A stretch of 64,000 nt of DNA from Pseudomonas sp. M47T1 (GTDB lineage Bacteria; Pseudomonadota; Gammaproteobacteria; Pseudomonadales; Pseudomonadaceae): assembly GCF_000263855.1 (NCBI RefSeq), contig NZ_AJWX01000008.1:119336-183335 (forward strand), in the 5' to 3' direction. Both the position numbers and the translations under genes were made by a program. How positions within the stretch are numbered: the first letter of the stretch is position 1; each line of letters opens with the position of its first letter. A model generated the notes under the pieces. That model saw only the letters and a program-made list of their open reading frames with translations, was not told where the DNA came from and searched no databases. This document shows, one piece after another, positions 8,319 to 17,663 of the stretch.

Positions 8319-9257
8319 ATGAGCAGTCGATTGACCATGATCCTGGCGGGCCTGTTTCTGCTCGGGGCCTTGGTAGCCGGGTATTGGGGCATAGTCCTGA
8401 GCAAGCCCGCAGCCCCGGCTCCGGTGCCCGTGGTTGTAGAGCCAGCAGCACCCGTGGAACAGAAAACCGCCGCCGCCCCCGTGCCTGACCTGATGCAGAC
8501 CGTGGTGGTGCTGGCCCACGACATCAGCCCCAACACTGCGCTGGTGGCCTCCGACCTGACCCTGGAAAAGGTGCGCATCGCGCCGCCTGGCAGTTTCTCA
8601 ACAGCCGACAAGGCCCTGGGCCGCAGCACCTGGCGTGCGCTGCCGGCGGGCACTTGGTTGAGCGAGGACGCCTTCAGCATCGGCGGCCCCTTGGCGCGCA
8701 TGATCCACCCTGACGAACGGGCCTTGGCCGTGGCGGTGGATGAGGTGATCGGTGCCGCCGGTCAATTCACCCCGGGCGACTACGTGGATGTGATGCTGTA
8801 CTTGCGTCAGGACCAGAGCAATCCGCTGGCTTCCGCCCAGGTGGTGGTGCCGGCCGTGCGAGTGCTGAGCATTGGCGATCAGGTAGGCCTGGCCAACGAC
8901 GGCCATCCGGCGGTGCCGGGCAGTGTCGATGACAAGAATCGCCGTTCCGCCCGTACCGTGGTGTTGGCCGTGCCTCAGGGCCTGGTCAGCCGGCTGATGC
9001 TGGCAGCCACGTCCGGCACCCTGCGCCTGGCCGTGCGCAGCGCCGAGGAAAATCGCCTGGCGCATTATTGGGCCGGGCAGGAGGGCGCCGGGCAGGCGGT
9101 GGAAAATACCAATCGCCAGTTGTTGCAGTTCAACCAACTGGCCATGAGCAACGGTGCCCCGCAGCATGCCGAACCGGGTGCCGCCCCGGCACGGCGCGGC
9201 ATGGAAGTGATCCGCGGCAACCAGGTTAACAACCAAGCCAACGCGCAAACGCCCTGA
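8319..9257 (+). CDS. rcpC: Flp pilus assembly protein CpaB/RcpC
   Basis: This 312-aa protein has an N-terminal membrane anchor (MILAGLFLLGALVAGYWGIVL region), a proline/alanine-rich linker and a SAF-type domain (VLAHDISPNTALVASDLT) followed by an RcpC/CpaB domain. CpaB/RcpC proteins act in the periplasm and are thought to support the outer-membrane secretin. The ATG at 8319 has GGGAGG upstream. It is the first gene of a tightly packed operon that runs to about 15.7 kb. Confidence 0.92.
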   Translation: MSSRLTMILAGLFLLGALVAGYWGIVLSKPAAPAPVPVVVEPAAPVEQKTAAAPVPDLMQTVVVLAHDISPNTALVASDLTLEKVRIAPPGSFSTADKALGRSTWRALPAGTWLSEDAFSIGGPLARMIHPDERALAVAVDEVIGAAGQFTPGDYVDVMLYLRQDQSNPLASAQVVVPAVRVLSIGDQVGLANDGHPAVPGSVDDKNRRSARTVVLAVPQGLVSRLMLAATSGTLRLAVRSAEENRLAHYWAGQEGAGQAVENTNRQLLQFNQLAMSNGAPQHAEPGAAPARRGMEVIRGNQVNNQANAQTP

Positions 9258-9277
9258 ATACAGCAAGGATGCCTTGA

Positions 9278-10516
9278 ATGAGCTGTCGTACCGTGCCGGT
9301 TTTCCAGCGATTGATCTACAGCGTGCTGCTGGCGGGGGTATGTGCGCCGGCCGTGCAGGCGGCGTCGGCCGGCTGTGCGCAATTGAGCGCGTTGCCTGGC
9401 GTTTTTGAAGTCACCCAAGGCCTGCAGAACGAACTGCACAGCCCGGTGGCCATTACCCGCGTGGCCATCGGCGACCCGAAAATCGCCGACGTGCACCCCA
9501 CGGGTGACAGCGGCTTCCTGCTGACCGGCGTGGCCCAGGGCACCACCAGCCTGATGGTGTGGACTGCGTGTTCCACGTCGCCGCGCCAGAGCATGGTCTT
9601 TGTGCGCGGCGCTGCCACGGCTGGGCTTGATGCCCACGGCGGGCCGCCCTCGACCGACCCGGACCTGCCCAGCCAGGTGCAGACCGACATCCGCTTCGTC
9701 GAGGTCAGCCGCACCAAGCTCAAGGAAGCCAGCACCTCGATCATCGGCAGGAACGGCAATTTCCTCTTCGGTTCGCCCAATACCGTCAGCGGCACCGTAG
9801 GGCCCGGCGGTATCGGTTCCGCCGCCGCTGCCGCAACCTTGGGCAGCAGCACCTTCAACATCGCCTTTGGCGGCGGCAAGGTACTGGGCCTGATCAATGC
9901 GCTGGAAAGCAGCGGCTTCGCCTACACCCTGGCGCGCCCCAGCCTGGTGGCGTTGAGCGGCCAGAGCGCCAGTTTCCTCGCCGGTGGCGAGGTGCCGATT
10001 CCGGTGCCCAGCAGTGGCAGCGACAACATTTCCATCGAGTACAAGCAGTTCGGTATTCGCCTGACGCTGACGCCCACGGTGGTCAGCGGCGATCGCATTT
10101 CCCTCAAGGTGGCCCCCGAGGTCAGCGAACTGGACTACAGCGGCGGCATCACCATTGCCGGTACCACGGTGCCGGCGCTCAACGTGCGGCGCACCGACAC
10201 CAGCGTGTCCCTGGCCGATGGCGAGAGCTTCGTCATCAGCGGCCTGATCAGCAACAAGACGATCTCCGACGTCAGCAAGTTTCCCGGCCTGGGCGATATC
10301 CCGATTCTCGGGGCGTTTTTCCGCAGCTCCTCAGTGAGCCGCGAAGAGAAGGAATTGCTCATGGTGGTTACCCCGCACCTGGTCAAACCGCTGGCCGCCG
10401 ATGCGCGCCTGCCGAACCTGCCGGGTGAAAACCTGCGCAATTACGATCCCAACTGGTACAGGATGTACTTCCTCGAAAATGGCAATTTCGACCGCATGAG
10501 TGGGCTGTCCAAATGA
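9278..10516 (+). CDS. rcpA: Tad outer-membrane secretin RcpA/CpaC
   Basis: This 412-aa protein has a signal peptide ending in VQA near residue 28, an N-terminal pilus-formation domain (LQNELHSPVAITRVAIGDPKIADV) and a C-terminal type II/III secretin domain with the conserved LPVLGDIPILGALF-like segment (GDIPILGAFFRSSS). It forms the outer-membrane ring through which the Flp pilus exits. The ribosome site is AAGGA. The stop overlaps the tadZ start by 4 bp. Confidence 0.94.
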   Translation: MSCRTVPVFQRLIYSVLLAGVCAPAVQAASAGCAQLSALPGVFEVTQGLQNELHSPVAITRVAIGDPKIADVHPTGDSGFLLTGVAQGTTSLMVWTACSTSPRQSMVFVRGAATAGLDAHGGPPSTDPDLPSQVQTDIRFVEVSRTKLKEASTSIIGRNGNFLFGSPNTVSGTVGPGGIGSAAAAATLGSSTFNIAFGGGKVLGLINALESSGFAYTLARPSLVALSGQSASFLAGGEVPIPVPSSGSDNISIEYKQFGIRLTLTPTVVSGDRISLKVAPEVSELDYSGGITIAGTTVPALNVRRTDTSVSLADGESFVISGLISNKTISDVSKFPGLGDIPILGAFFRSSSVSREEKELLMVVTPHLVKPLAADARLPNLPGENLRNYDPNWYRMYFLENGNFDRMSGLSK

Positions 10517-11703
10517 GCCAGAGCCTGAGCCAGACCTTTCTCGCCATCACCCGCAACGACGGCGACCTGGAATGGTTGCAGGGCGCGCTGGCGCCCCTCG
10601 GGCAGGTAGTGGGCGCTGCCAGCGGCAGCCTGGATGAATTGCTGGCGCTGGTTGACGTGACCTTCGCCAGCCTGGTGTTCATTGGCCTGGACCGCGACCA
10701 GGTGGGCAACCAGTGTGCGCTGATCGAGGGCGCCCTGGAGGCCAAGCCGATGCTGGCGGTGGTGGCCTTGGGCGACGGCATGGACAACCAGCTGGTGCTC
10801 AATGCCATGCGCGCCGGTGCCCGCGACTTCGTCGCCTATGGTTCGCGGTCCAGCGAGGTGGCCGGCCTGGTGCGGCGCTTGAGCAAACGCCTGCCGCCGG
10901 TGGCCAGCAACCCCAACCTGGGTGGCCTGACCGTGCTGTACGGGGCGCAGTCGGACGGCGATGGTGCCTTGCTGGCGGCACATCTGGGGCTGGTGGTGCA
11001 CCGCAGCAAACAGCACACCCTGCTGCTGGACCTGGGCTTGCCCCATGGCGCCAGCCTGGCGATGCTCAACCTGGAGGCCACCTTTCACTTCGGTGATGCG
11101 CTGCGCAACCTGCGGCGCCTGGACGCCACCATGATCGACAGCGCCTTCCCGCGCTCGCCGTCGGGCATGAGCATCCTGGCCTACGGCGAAAAAGACGACG
11201 CCCTGGGAAACACCAGCGCCGCCGAGTTGTACATGCTGCTCAGCGCCTTGCGCCAACACTTCCAGCACATCGTCGTGAACCTCATGGGCCAGCCCGACAG
11301 CGAGGCCCTGCGTACGTTCGTCAGCCACTGCGACAAGCTGCTGTGGTACACCGACCAGAGCGTGGTGGAGTGCCGGCGCAACCTGGCGGTGCTGAACCTG
11401 TGGCGGGAAAAAGGCATGAAACTGCAGCACGCGCGGCTGCTGGTGGACCGCTACCTGCGCTCGGTGGCGCCGGACTCCGACGCCCTGGGCAAAAGCTACG
11501 GGCTGCCGGTGCTGTCGGTGCTGCCGTTCAGCCCCGAGATCCGCATGAATGCCAAGAACCAGGGCATCAGCCTGTTCGAGCTTGCGCCTCGGGAAACCCT
11601 GACCAACGGCCTCAAGGCCCTGGGCGAACGGCTGGCCAAGCGCTCTGAAAGCGTCAAGCCGCCGGGCCCCGGCTGGTTCAACCGGCTATGGAGCAAGGAA
11701 TGA
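10513..11703 (+). CDS. tadZ: Tad pilus localisation protein TadZ/CpaE
   Basis: This 396-aa protein has an N-terminal receiver-like domain (about 1-130, without a clear phospho-Asp) and a C-terminal MinD/ParA-like domain. TadZ proteins mark the pole or assembly site of the Tad machine. The expected P-loop is degenerate: the segment at about residues 138-150 reads YGAQSDGDGALLA, lacking the Walker lysine, so ATP hydrolysis is doubtful. It overlaps both neighbours, rcpA by 4 bp and tadA by 4 bp (ATGA). Confidence 0.9.
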   Translation: MSQSLSQTFLAITRNDGDLEWLQGALAPLGQVVGAASGSLDELLALVDVTFASLVFIGLDRDQVGNQCALIEGALEAKPMLAVVALGDGMDNQLVLNAMRAGARDFVAYGSRSSEVAGLVRRLSKRLPPVASNPNLGGLTVLYGAQSDGDGALLAAHLGLVVHRSKQHTLLLDLGLPHGASLAMLNLEATFHFGDALRNLRRLDATMIDSAFPRSPSGMSILAYGEKDDALGNTSAAELYMLLSALRQHFQHIVVNLMGQPDSEALRTFVSHCDKLLWYTDQSVVECRRNLAVLNLWREKGMKLQHARLLVDRYLRSVAPDSDALGKSYGLPVLSVLPFSPEIRMNAKNQGISLFELAPRETLTNGLKALGERLAKRSESVKPPGPGWFNRLWSKE

Positions 11704-12968
11704 GCGAGAAACTGTTCGGCGGCCCGCGCGGCCAGGGCGCCAGTGGTGATCCCCAAGGCCTGAAACTGGTGCTGCACCGCTTCATAATCGATGCCATCGA
11801 AGAGTCCGGCAAGAACTTGCTGGAAGGCTCGCGCGCCTCGCTGGCGCAGTTCGTCATGGACAAGGTGGGCGACTACATTGCCCGCCGCCACCTGGCGGTA
11901 TCGCGCTACGAAATGGAGCGTCTGGCCGAAGAATTGGTGGACGAACTCACCGGCTTCGGCCCGCTGGAAGTGTTGCTGCGCGACCCCAGCGTGACAGAGA
12001 TCCTGGTCAACGGCCCACACCGGGTGTTCGTCGAGCGTCAGGGCGTGCTGCACCACACCGACTTGCGTTTTATCGATGCGCACCACGTGGAGCGGGTCAT
12101 GCAACGCATCCTCGCGCCTTTGGGCCGGCGGCTGGACGAGTCGTCGCCGATGGTGGATGCGCGCCTGCCCGACGGCAGTCGGGTCAACGCCATCATCCCG
12201 CCCATCGCGCTGGACGGGCCGTGCCTGTCGATTCGTAAATTTCGCAAGGACATGCTCAAAAGCGCCGACCTGATGGCCACCCAGACCATCGACCAGGCCA
12301 TCTACGACTTCATCCAGGAAGCAGTGGGCAAGCGCTGCAACATCCTGGTCAGCGGTGGTACCGGCACCGGCAAGACCACGTTGCTGAATATTCTCAGCCA
12401 GTTGATCAGCCCCCAAGAGCGCCTGGTTACCATCGAAGACGTGGCCGAATTGCAACTGGACCACCCCCACGTGGTACGCCTGGAAACCCGCCCGCCCAAC
12501 GCCGAAGGCCATGGCGAAGTGAAGGCCGCCGACCTGATTCGCAACGCCCTGCGGATGCGCCCCGACCGCATCATCCTGGGCGAGATTCGCGGTGTGGAAG
12601 TGGTGGATGTGCTGACTGCCATGAACACCGGCCACGACGGCTCCATGAGCACCGTGCACGCCAACAACGCCCAGGACGCCCTGTTGCGCCTCGAAACTCT
12701 GGTGGGCCTGACCGGCCGTACCGTGGCCGAGAAAACCCTGCGGCAAATGATCTGCGCAGCGTTGGACGTGGTGATCCAGCTCACCCGCCGCCCCGACGGC
12801 CGCCGCTGTGTCAGCGAAGTGGTAGAGGTGGTGGGCGTGCGTGAGGACGTGTACGTGACCAACACCTTATTCCGCCTGGACCGTCAGACCGGCTATGGCT
12901 TCGTGCGCGAAGCCGTCAACCCGGCGGGCGAGAAACTGCGCCGCGACATTCACAGCCACGTGTATTGA
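11700..12968 (+). CDS. tadA: Tad pilus assembly/retraction ATPase TadA/CpaF
   Basis: This 422-aa member of the type II/IV secretion ATPase superfamily powers Flp pilus extrusion. It has an N-terminal all-alpha domain, Walker [14 protein letters not shown] near residue 216, Walker [13 protein letters not shown] near 290 and the following His-box region ([15 protein letters not shown]). The ATG at 11700 overlaps the tadZ stop as ATGA. An in-frame ATG at 11688 would add four residues and cannot be excluded. Confidence 0.95.
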   Translation: MSEKLFGGPRGQGASGDPQGLKLVLHRFIIDAIEESGKNLLEGSRASLAQFVMDKVGDYIARRHLAVSRYEMERLAEELVDELTGFGPLEVLLRDPSVTEILVNGPHRVFVERQGVLHHTDLRFIDAHHVERVMQRILAPLGRRLDESSPMVDARLPDGSRVNAIIPPIALDGPCLSIRKFRKDMLKSADLMATQTIDQAIYDFIQEAVGKRCNILVSGGTGTGKTTLLNILSQLISPQERLVTIEDVAELQLDHPHVVRLETRPPNAEGHGEVKAADLIRNALRMRPDRIILGEIRGVEVVDVLTAMNTGHDGSMSTVHANNAQDALLRLETLVGLTGRTVAEKTLRQMICAALDVVIQLTRRPDGRRCVSEVVEVVGVREDVYVTNTLFRLDRQTGYGFVREAVNPAGEKLRRDIHSHVY

Positions 12969-12981
12969 GCAGGGGCGCAGC

Positions 12982-13866
12982 ATGGTCGGGGCAATTGTGA
13001 TGGGCCTGCTCAGCCTTGGCATGCTGGGGCTGTCGGTGCGCTTTTTCTTCACCGGGTTGCGGCGTACCGGCGACAAGCGCGTGCTTGAACGCCTGGGCCA
13101 GGGCCAGGCAACGGTGGCCAGTGATAAACCGTTGATGCGCTGGCTGGAACGGCGATTTCTGCGTGCCGGGCTGGGGCGGCCCAATGACCACATCGGTATA
13201 TTCATCGCGATATGGGCGGTGCTGGCCGTGGTCGGTGCGTTTGCCGGCGACTGGTTTGGCGTTCTGCTGATGCTGGTGGTACCGCCGCTGGCGCTGCGCT
13301 TTTACGTCAGCTGGCGCTACCGGCGGCGCGTGCAGCGCATGATTGCGCAACTGCCGTCATTGCTGGACTACACCGTGCGCAGCCTGAAGTCCGGACGCAC
13401 CCTGGCCGACGCGGTGTTGGGAGCCATGCAAGCCAGCAATGACCCCCTGCGTGAAGCCATGGCCAGGGTTGAACGCAATGTACGCTTGGGCGTCAGCCTG
13501 GACCAGGCGGTGGAGGACTTCGCCGAACTGTACGAACGTGACGAATTTCGCCTGTTTGCCCTGGGGCTGCGCATCAACCAGCGCTTTGGCGGCAATGCCA
13601 GCGAACTGCTGGAAAACCTGATCAAGCTGATCCGCGAGCGCGAGCAGGGCGCGCGGCAGCTGGCGGCCATGACCGGGGAGACGCGCATGACCGCCATGGT
13701 ACTGGCCGGCCTGCCGGCGGCGCTGGCCGGGTATTTTTTGATCACCAACCCCAACTACCTGACCAAGATGTGGCATGACCCCAGCGGGCAGCACCTGCTG
13801 ATTGCCGCCATTGTCTTGCAGGCTTGCGGTTGCCTGGCGCTGTGGCGCATGTTGAGGAGTATCTGA
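12982..13866 (+). CDS. tadB: Tad inner-membrane platform protein TadB
   Basis: This 294-aa protein has two N-terminal hydrophobic segments, a cytoplasmic T2SSF domain (MIAQLPSLLDYTVRSLKSGRTLADAV) and C-terminal membrane segments. TadB and TadC form the inner-membrane platform on which TadA acts. The ATG at 12982 begins MVGAIVMG. A longer reading overlaps tadA and lacks hydrophobic character. The stop overlaps the tadC ATG by one base. Confidence 0.93.
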   Translation: MVGAIVMGLLSLGMLGLSVRFFFTGLRRTGDKRVLERLGQGQATVASDKPLMRWLERRFLRAGLGRPNDHIGIFIAIWAVLAVVGAFAGDWFGVLLMLVVPPLALRFYVSWRYRRRVQRMIAQLPSLLDYTVRSLKSGRTLADAVLGAMQASNDPLREAMARVERNVRLGVSLDQAVEDFAELYERDEFRLFALGLRINQRFGGNASELLENLIKLIREREQGARQLAAMTGETRMTAMVLAGLPAALAGYFLITNPNYLTKMWHDPSGQHLLIAAIVLQACGCLALWRMLRSI

Positions 13867-14750
13867 TGGCCATGTTGCTCAGTGCACTGCTGTTACTGCT
13901 GGCCGCTGGCATGTTAGGCAACCAGTACCTGGTGCAGCGTCGTCGCGGGCGCCTGGTAGACCGGCGTCTGCGCGGCGAAGCCGATGTCGACCCGCGAATC
14001 GGCGGTTGGTGGCAGCGCGTAGGCGATAGCCGCCTTGGCCAGCGTGCGGTCAGCCTGGACAGCGAGACCCAGGCGCTGCTGGACCGTATCGGCTGGCGCA
14101 AGGCCAGTCAGCGCTCGCAGTTTGCCGCGTGGCAAGTGGGCACTCCGCTGGTGGTGCTGGTGCTGGCGTGGAGCCTTCAGACAATGTTTTTTCTGCCGCT
14201 GCAGCATGAAGTGGTCGCGCCTTTGTGCGCCATGGGGCTGGGCTACATCCTGCCCAAGCGGGTACTGGCCTGGGCTGCCGAGCGGCGCAAGCAGCAAGTG
14301 GCGCGAGAGGTGTCGACCTTTATCCCGCTGCTGCGCATTCTTTTCGAGTCCGGCTTGGCGGTGGAACAGGCGCTACGGGTGCTGACTACCCAATCCCAGA
14401 GCCTGTTGCCGGTGCTCACGGCTGAACTGCGCACCGTGCTTGGCCGCGTCGACTCGGGGCTCGAACTGGGCGAGCAGCTCGACTACGCCTCGCGCTTGCT
14501 GGCCGTCGACGAGTTCACCGACACCTGCGTGATCCTACGCCAATTGATCAACCAGGGCGGCGGTGCCATGAAGTCGCTGCTGTCGCTGAAACAACTGCTG
14601 GATGACCGTCGCCTGACCACCTTGCAGGAATACATTTCCAAGCTGTCGGGGAAAATGTCCGCGGTGATGATGGTATTCCTGTTCCCGGCATTGTTGATCG
14701 TACTCGCCGGTCCCGGGCTGATGGCAATCTCGCGGGCCTTTGGCAAATGA
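13866..14750 (+). CDS. tadC: Tad inner-membrane platform protein TadC
   Basis: This 294-aa protein parallels TadB: an N-terminal hydrophobic segment, a second one near residue 100-130, a T2SSF domain (FIPLLRILFESGLAVEQALR) and a terminal membrane helix ending GLMAISRAFGK. It is the predicted partner of TadB. The ATG shares its first base with the tadB stop (TGATG), a strong sign of translational coupling. Confidence 0.92.
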   Translation: MAMLLSALLLLLAAGMLGNQYLVQRRRGRLVDRRLRGEADVDPRIGGWWQRVGDSRLGQRAVSLDSETQALLDRIGWRKASQRSQFAAWQVGTPLVVLVLAWSLQTMFFLPLQHEVVAPLCAMGLGYILPKRVLAWAAERRKQQVAREVSTFIPLLRILFESGLAVEQALRVLTTQSQSLLPVLTAELRTVLGRVDSGLELGEQLDYASRLLAVDEFTDTCVILRQLINQGGGAMKSLLSLKQLLDDRRLTTLQEYISKLSGKMSAVMMVFLFPALLIVLAGPGLMAISRAFGK

Positions 14751-14772
14751 CCCCGTTATCGGAGCCTCACGG

Positions 14773-15474
14773 ATGAAAACACTGCTTCTGGCAACCCTGC
14801 TGCTGGCCCTCAGCGGTTGCGCCGCCGATGGCCGTCTCGACTGGCAGGCGCTGAACCCCGCGCCCGGCCAGTGCCCCAAACCCACGCCGGAACAGGAACT
14901 GTCCCTGAGCCTGGCCGATGACATGGCCAACGACGGCCGCCTGCACGCCAGCCTGGCCAACCTGGAAGGCTTGCCGGACAATCTGGTGCAAGTGCGCCTG
15001 CGCAAGGCGCGGGTGCTGCGCCAACTGGGGCGTAACGAAGCCGAGCCGCTGTACCGCGGCCTGCTGGGCACCTGCATGGCCGCCGAAGGCGAACATGGCC
15101 TGGGCCAGCTGGCGGCTGCGCGGGGCGACAACGGCCTGGCCATGAGCCATTTGCAGCGCGCCGCGCGGCTGGCGCCCACCGACGACAAGATCCGCAACGA
15201 CCTGGGCGTGGTTTATCTCAATCAGCTGCGCATGGACGATGCCCGCTTCGAATTCCTCACCGCCATGGAGCTCAAGCAGTCCGACAACCTGGCGGCGGCG
15301 AACATGGTCACCCTGCTGATCTACCAGGACAACTGGAAGCAGGCAGCCGACCTGGTCACTCGCGCCAACCTGACCCCCGAGCAGGTCAGCGATGCACAGG
15401 CGCGTGCCGACAAACTCAAGAACGGCGGCAAGGTGGTGGCCACCATCGACACGCCGGCAATGCCGGTGAAATAG
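14773..15474 (+). CDS. tadD: TPR lipoprotein TadD
   Basis: This 233-aa lipoprotein has a lipobox LSGC near residue 18 and TPR-like helical repeats, clearest in the middle and C-terminal parts (LAPTDDKIRNDLGVVYLNQLRMDDARFEF is split here across two helices). TadD is probably an outer-membrane pilotin-like factor for secretin RcpA. The ATG at 14773 has GGAGCC about 8 nt upstream, and the in-frame start at 14740 would place the signal peptide internally. Confidence 0.9.
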   Translation: MKTLLLATLLLALSGCAADGRLDWQALNPAPGQCPKPTPEQELSLSLADDMANDGRLHASLANLEGLPDNLVQVRLRKARVLRQLGRNEAEPLYRGLLGTCMAAEGEHGLGQLAAARGDNGLAMSHLQRAARLAPTDDKIRNDLGVVYLNQLRMDDARFEFLTAMELKQSDNLAAANMVTLLIYQDNWKQAADLVTRANLTPEQVSDAQARADKLKNGGKVVATIDTPAMPVK

Positions 15475-15486
15475 GCAGGAGGCAGT

Positions 15487-15747
15487 ATGCACATCAAGGC
15501 ATGGACGTTATTGCTGGCGCTGGGCGCAAGCCCGGCCTGGGCCATCGACCCGGGGCCTTCGTCGGCGCCGCAGAAGGGCACCGAGCAGTGGCTGCAATTG
15601 CAGAGCAGCGGCCAGGCGGCATCGCGCAACTCGCAGGCGACCACGGCGGTGGAGCACGAGGCGGCGATGCAGCGTTGGCTGGACAGCTACAAGCTGAAGA
15701 TTCCCCAGTGGTACAAGGACGACGACTCCGGGCAAATCAGCAAATAA
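15487..15747 (+). CDS. DUF3613 family small secreted protein
   Basis: This 86-aa protein has a signal peptide ending in AWA near residue 19 and a short polar mature region with the motif AAMQRWLDSYKLKIPQWY. The family is found almost only next to tad genes in Pseudomonas, and the corresponding gene in the P. aeruginosa locus is PA4298. Its function is unknown. AGGAGG lies just before the ATG. It ends the rcpC operon, 3 bp from the convergent stop of pprB. Confidence 0.85.
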   Translation: MHIKAWTLLLALGASPAWAIDPGPSSAPQKGTEQWLQLQSSGQAASRNSQATTAVEHEAAMQRWLDSYKLKIPQWYKDDDSGQISK

Positions 15748-15750
15748 GCC

Positions 15751-16533
15751 CTATTGGGCGCTGGCTCGCTGGCGCTGGCCACCCTGGTTGGGTGCCAGGG
15801 CCAGGGCCAGTTGGGTACGGTTGTGCATGTGGGTAAGGCGCAGCACCTGGCTCACATACAACTTCACGGTGTTTTCGGTAATGCCCAGTTCGCAGGCGAT
15901 CTGGTAGTTGGTCTGGCCCTTGCCCACCAGTTGCGCCACGGCCATCTGCCGCGGTGACAGGTTGTTGAAGGCGGCGGGCAGGGTCTGGCTGTCGCTCTCG
16001 GCCGCAGGGGCTGGCTGGGCAGGCTCGCGGGCGGGGCGGCGCACCAGATCGAGGTCGTGGTACAGGTTGTCGATGGAGTCGGCCAGGTACTGCAGCTTCT
16101 CGTTCAAATGGCCCAGCGGGTCGTGGGTTTTCAAGCGTTCGAGCAAGGTGGCCTCGTGGCGCTGAAGGCCTTCGAGCAGCTCGGTCAGGTCCACCGGCTT
16201 CTGGTAGTAGTCTACAAAGCCTTCGCGCAGGGCCTTGATCACGTCCTGCTTGTCGGCGCGGCCGGTCATCATGATCGGTTCGAACGGACGGTGCTTGCCG
16301 GCCACGCGCTTGAGTTCCTGAACCAGTTCGATACCGTCCAGGCCGGGCATGTGCAAATCGCACAGCACCAAACCGATGTCCAGGTCCTGTTTGAACTGTT
16401 CCAGCGCCTGTCGGCTGGTGAACGCCGGCACGCAGCCGAAGCCATTGCCTTGCAGGAACTCACAGAGTTCTTCGACAATCGCCGGCTGATCGTCGACGAC
16501 CAGCACTTTGACCGATGAGACGGGCTTGTTCAC
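15751..16533 (-). CDS. pprB: LuxR-type response regulator PprB
   Basis: This 260-aa regulator has an N-terminal receiver domain (KVLVVDDQ; phospho-Asp in VLCDLHMPG), a variable linker and a C-terminal LuxR-type helix-turn-helix (LSPRQMAVAQLVGKGQTNYQIACELGIT is its core, quoted in part). It matches PprB, which in P. aeruginosa activates flp and the tad genes after phosphorylation from PprA. I chose the GTG at 16533 because GGGAG precedes it. An upstream in-frame start would add 26 residues without receiver character. Confidence 0.9.
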   Translation of the reverse strand: MNKPVSSVKVLVVDDQPAIVEELCEFLQGNGFGCVPAFTSRQALEQFKQDLDIGLVLCDLHMPGLDGIELVQELKRVAGKHRPFEPIMMTGRADKQDVIKALREGFVDYYQKPVDLTELLEGLQRHEATLLERLKTHDPLGHLNEKLQYLADSIDNLYHDLDLVRRPAREPAQPAPAAESDSQTLPAAFNNLSPRQMAVAQLVGKGQTNYQIACELGITENTVKLYVSQVLRLTHMHNRTQLALALAPNQGGQRQRASAQ

Positions 16534-16668
16534 GCGCAACTCCCTGCTGGCAACCTGATGGATCGGTCGTGTCCCTGAGCGGCAGATGGCACATGATGGC
16601 CATCTGCGCATTTGATTGAAGGTAGCTGTACTTTGTAACTAAGTACATAGAGGGAGTGATCTGTCTGA

Positions 16669-17139
16669 TCAATGGATCCAAACTAGCGATGCCAGAAAGC
16701 CCGCCAGCAGGAACGGCACGAACGGTGGTTTCACGGCAGGGTCGGGTTGCAGGTTTTGCAGGCGCTTGCGCAGCTTGGGGCTCAGTTGCTTCCAGACCCG
16801 GGGGCCCAGCAGCATCCAGGCGATCATGCTAACGCCTGCACCGATGAAGGTGCCCAGCACGTGCATGCGGTCGGTGGCCAGGGCAAGCGCCCACAACAAC
16901 TTGACGTCACCGCCCCCCAGTCGCCCGGTCACGTAGCCGGGCAGTGTCAATACCATGGCGATGGCCAGTGCCAGGCCAGCTTCCTCAACGCTGCCGCCCA
17001 GCCACGTATGGCCACTGTAAAACAGGAAAAACAGCGCAAACAGGGCTCCGCCCAAAGTCAGTCCGTTGGCAATCTGCCGCTGGCGGATGTCCTGTTCGGC
17101 GCATAGGGTGAACCAGATCAGGAGTACTAGGCTTGGCAT
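16669..17139 (-). CDS. fppA: Prepilin peptidase FppA/TadV (A24 family)
   Basis: This 156-aa integral membrane aspartic protease has the two catalytic Asp motifs of the A24 family: CAEQDIRQRQI near residue 17 and the GxGD-type GGGDVKLL near residue 75. It is the short CpaA/TadV form without an N-methyltransferase domain. It should cleave the Flp leader after Gly23 and also process the TadE/F-type pseudopilin. It is encoded between pprB and the pseudopilin gene. Confidence 0.92.
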   Translation of the reverse strand: MPSLVLLIWFTLCAEQDIRQRQIANGLTLGGALFALFFLFYSGHTWLGGSVEEAGLALAIAMVLTLPGYVTGRLGGGDVKLLWALALATDRMHVLGTFIGAGVSMIAWMLLGPRVWKQLSPKLRKRLQNLQPDPAVKPPFVPFLLAGFLASLVWIH

Positions 17140-17213
17140 CCGGTAAAAAACGTCCCTTTTCGTCGAATGATTCTATGCTCTAACACAGGTGTACTGTCAG
17201 GGTAGACGCGATC

Positions 17214-17663
17214 ATGCAAGCAGGCCTCCCCCATAAGCAAAAAGGTGCAGCGGCGATAGAGTTCGCGCTGGTGTTCATCATCTTTTTCGCAGTGTTCTAT
17301 GGGGTGGTTGCCTACAGCCTGCCGCTGCTGATGGTGCAGTCGTTCAATGAAGCCAGTGCCGAAGGGGTGCGTCAGGCGGTGGCCGTGGACCCCACGACGT
17401 CGGGCACTGGCTACACAGCCCTGGTGAAATCAACTGCCATCGGGGCGGCAAGCAAGGCGCTGGCCTGGTTGCCGACCTCGCTCAATTTTTCTTCCGCCTA
17501 CATCACGGCTGACTATCTCGGTGCCGGTAAGCAACTGACCGTCACGATCACTTACCCCACCAGCAACATCAACAATGTCCTGCCGTTTCTGGTATTGCCG
17601 GGTGTCGGCCAGGTACCCAATTTGCCGGCCAACCTCACCGTCTCGTCGAGCCTGCTACTTTGA
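17214..17663 (+). CDS. TadE/TadF-type minor pseudopilin
   Basis: This 149-aa protein begins with a short basic leader and HKQKGAAAIEFALVFIIFFAVFYG, the TadE motif with a Gly before the hydrophobic helix and a Glu at +5. The rest is a small periplasmic domain. TadE/F pseudopilins are processed by the same peptidase as Flp and are needed for pilus assembly. The position matches PA4294 of P. aeruginosa. Its stop overlaps the TTG start of the kinase gene. Confidence 0.88.
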   Translation: MQAGLPHKQKGAAAIEFALVFIIFFAVFYGVVAYSLPLLMVQSFNEASAEGVRQAVAVDPTTSGTGYTALVKSTAIGAASKALAWLPTSLNFSSAYITADYLGAGKQLTVTITYPTSNINNVLPFLVLPGVGQVPNLPANLTVSSSLLL

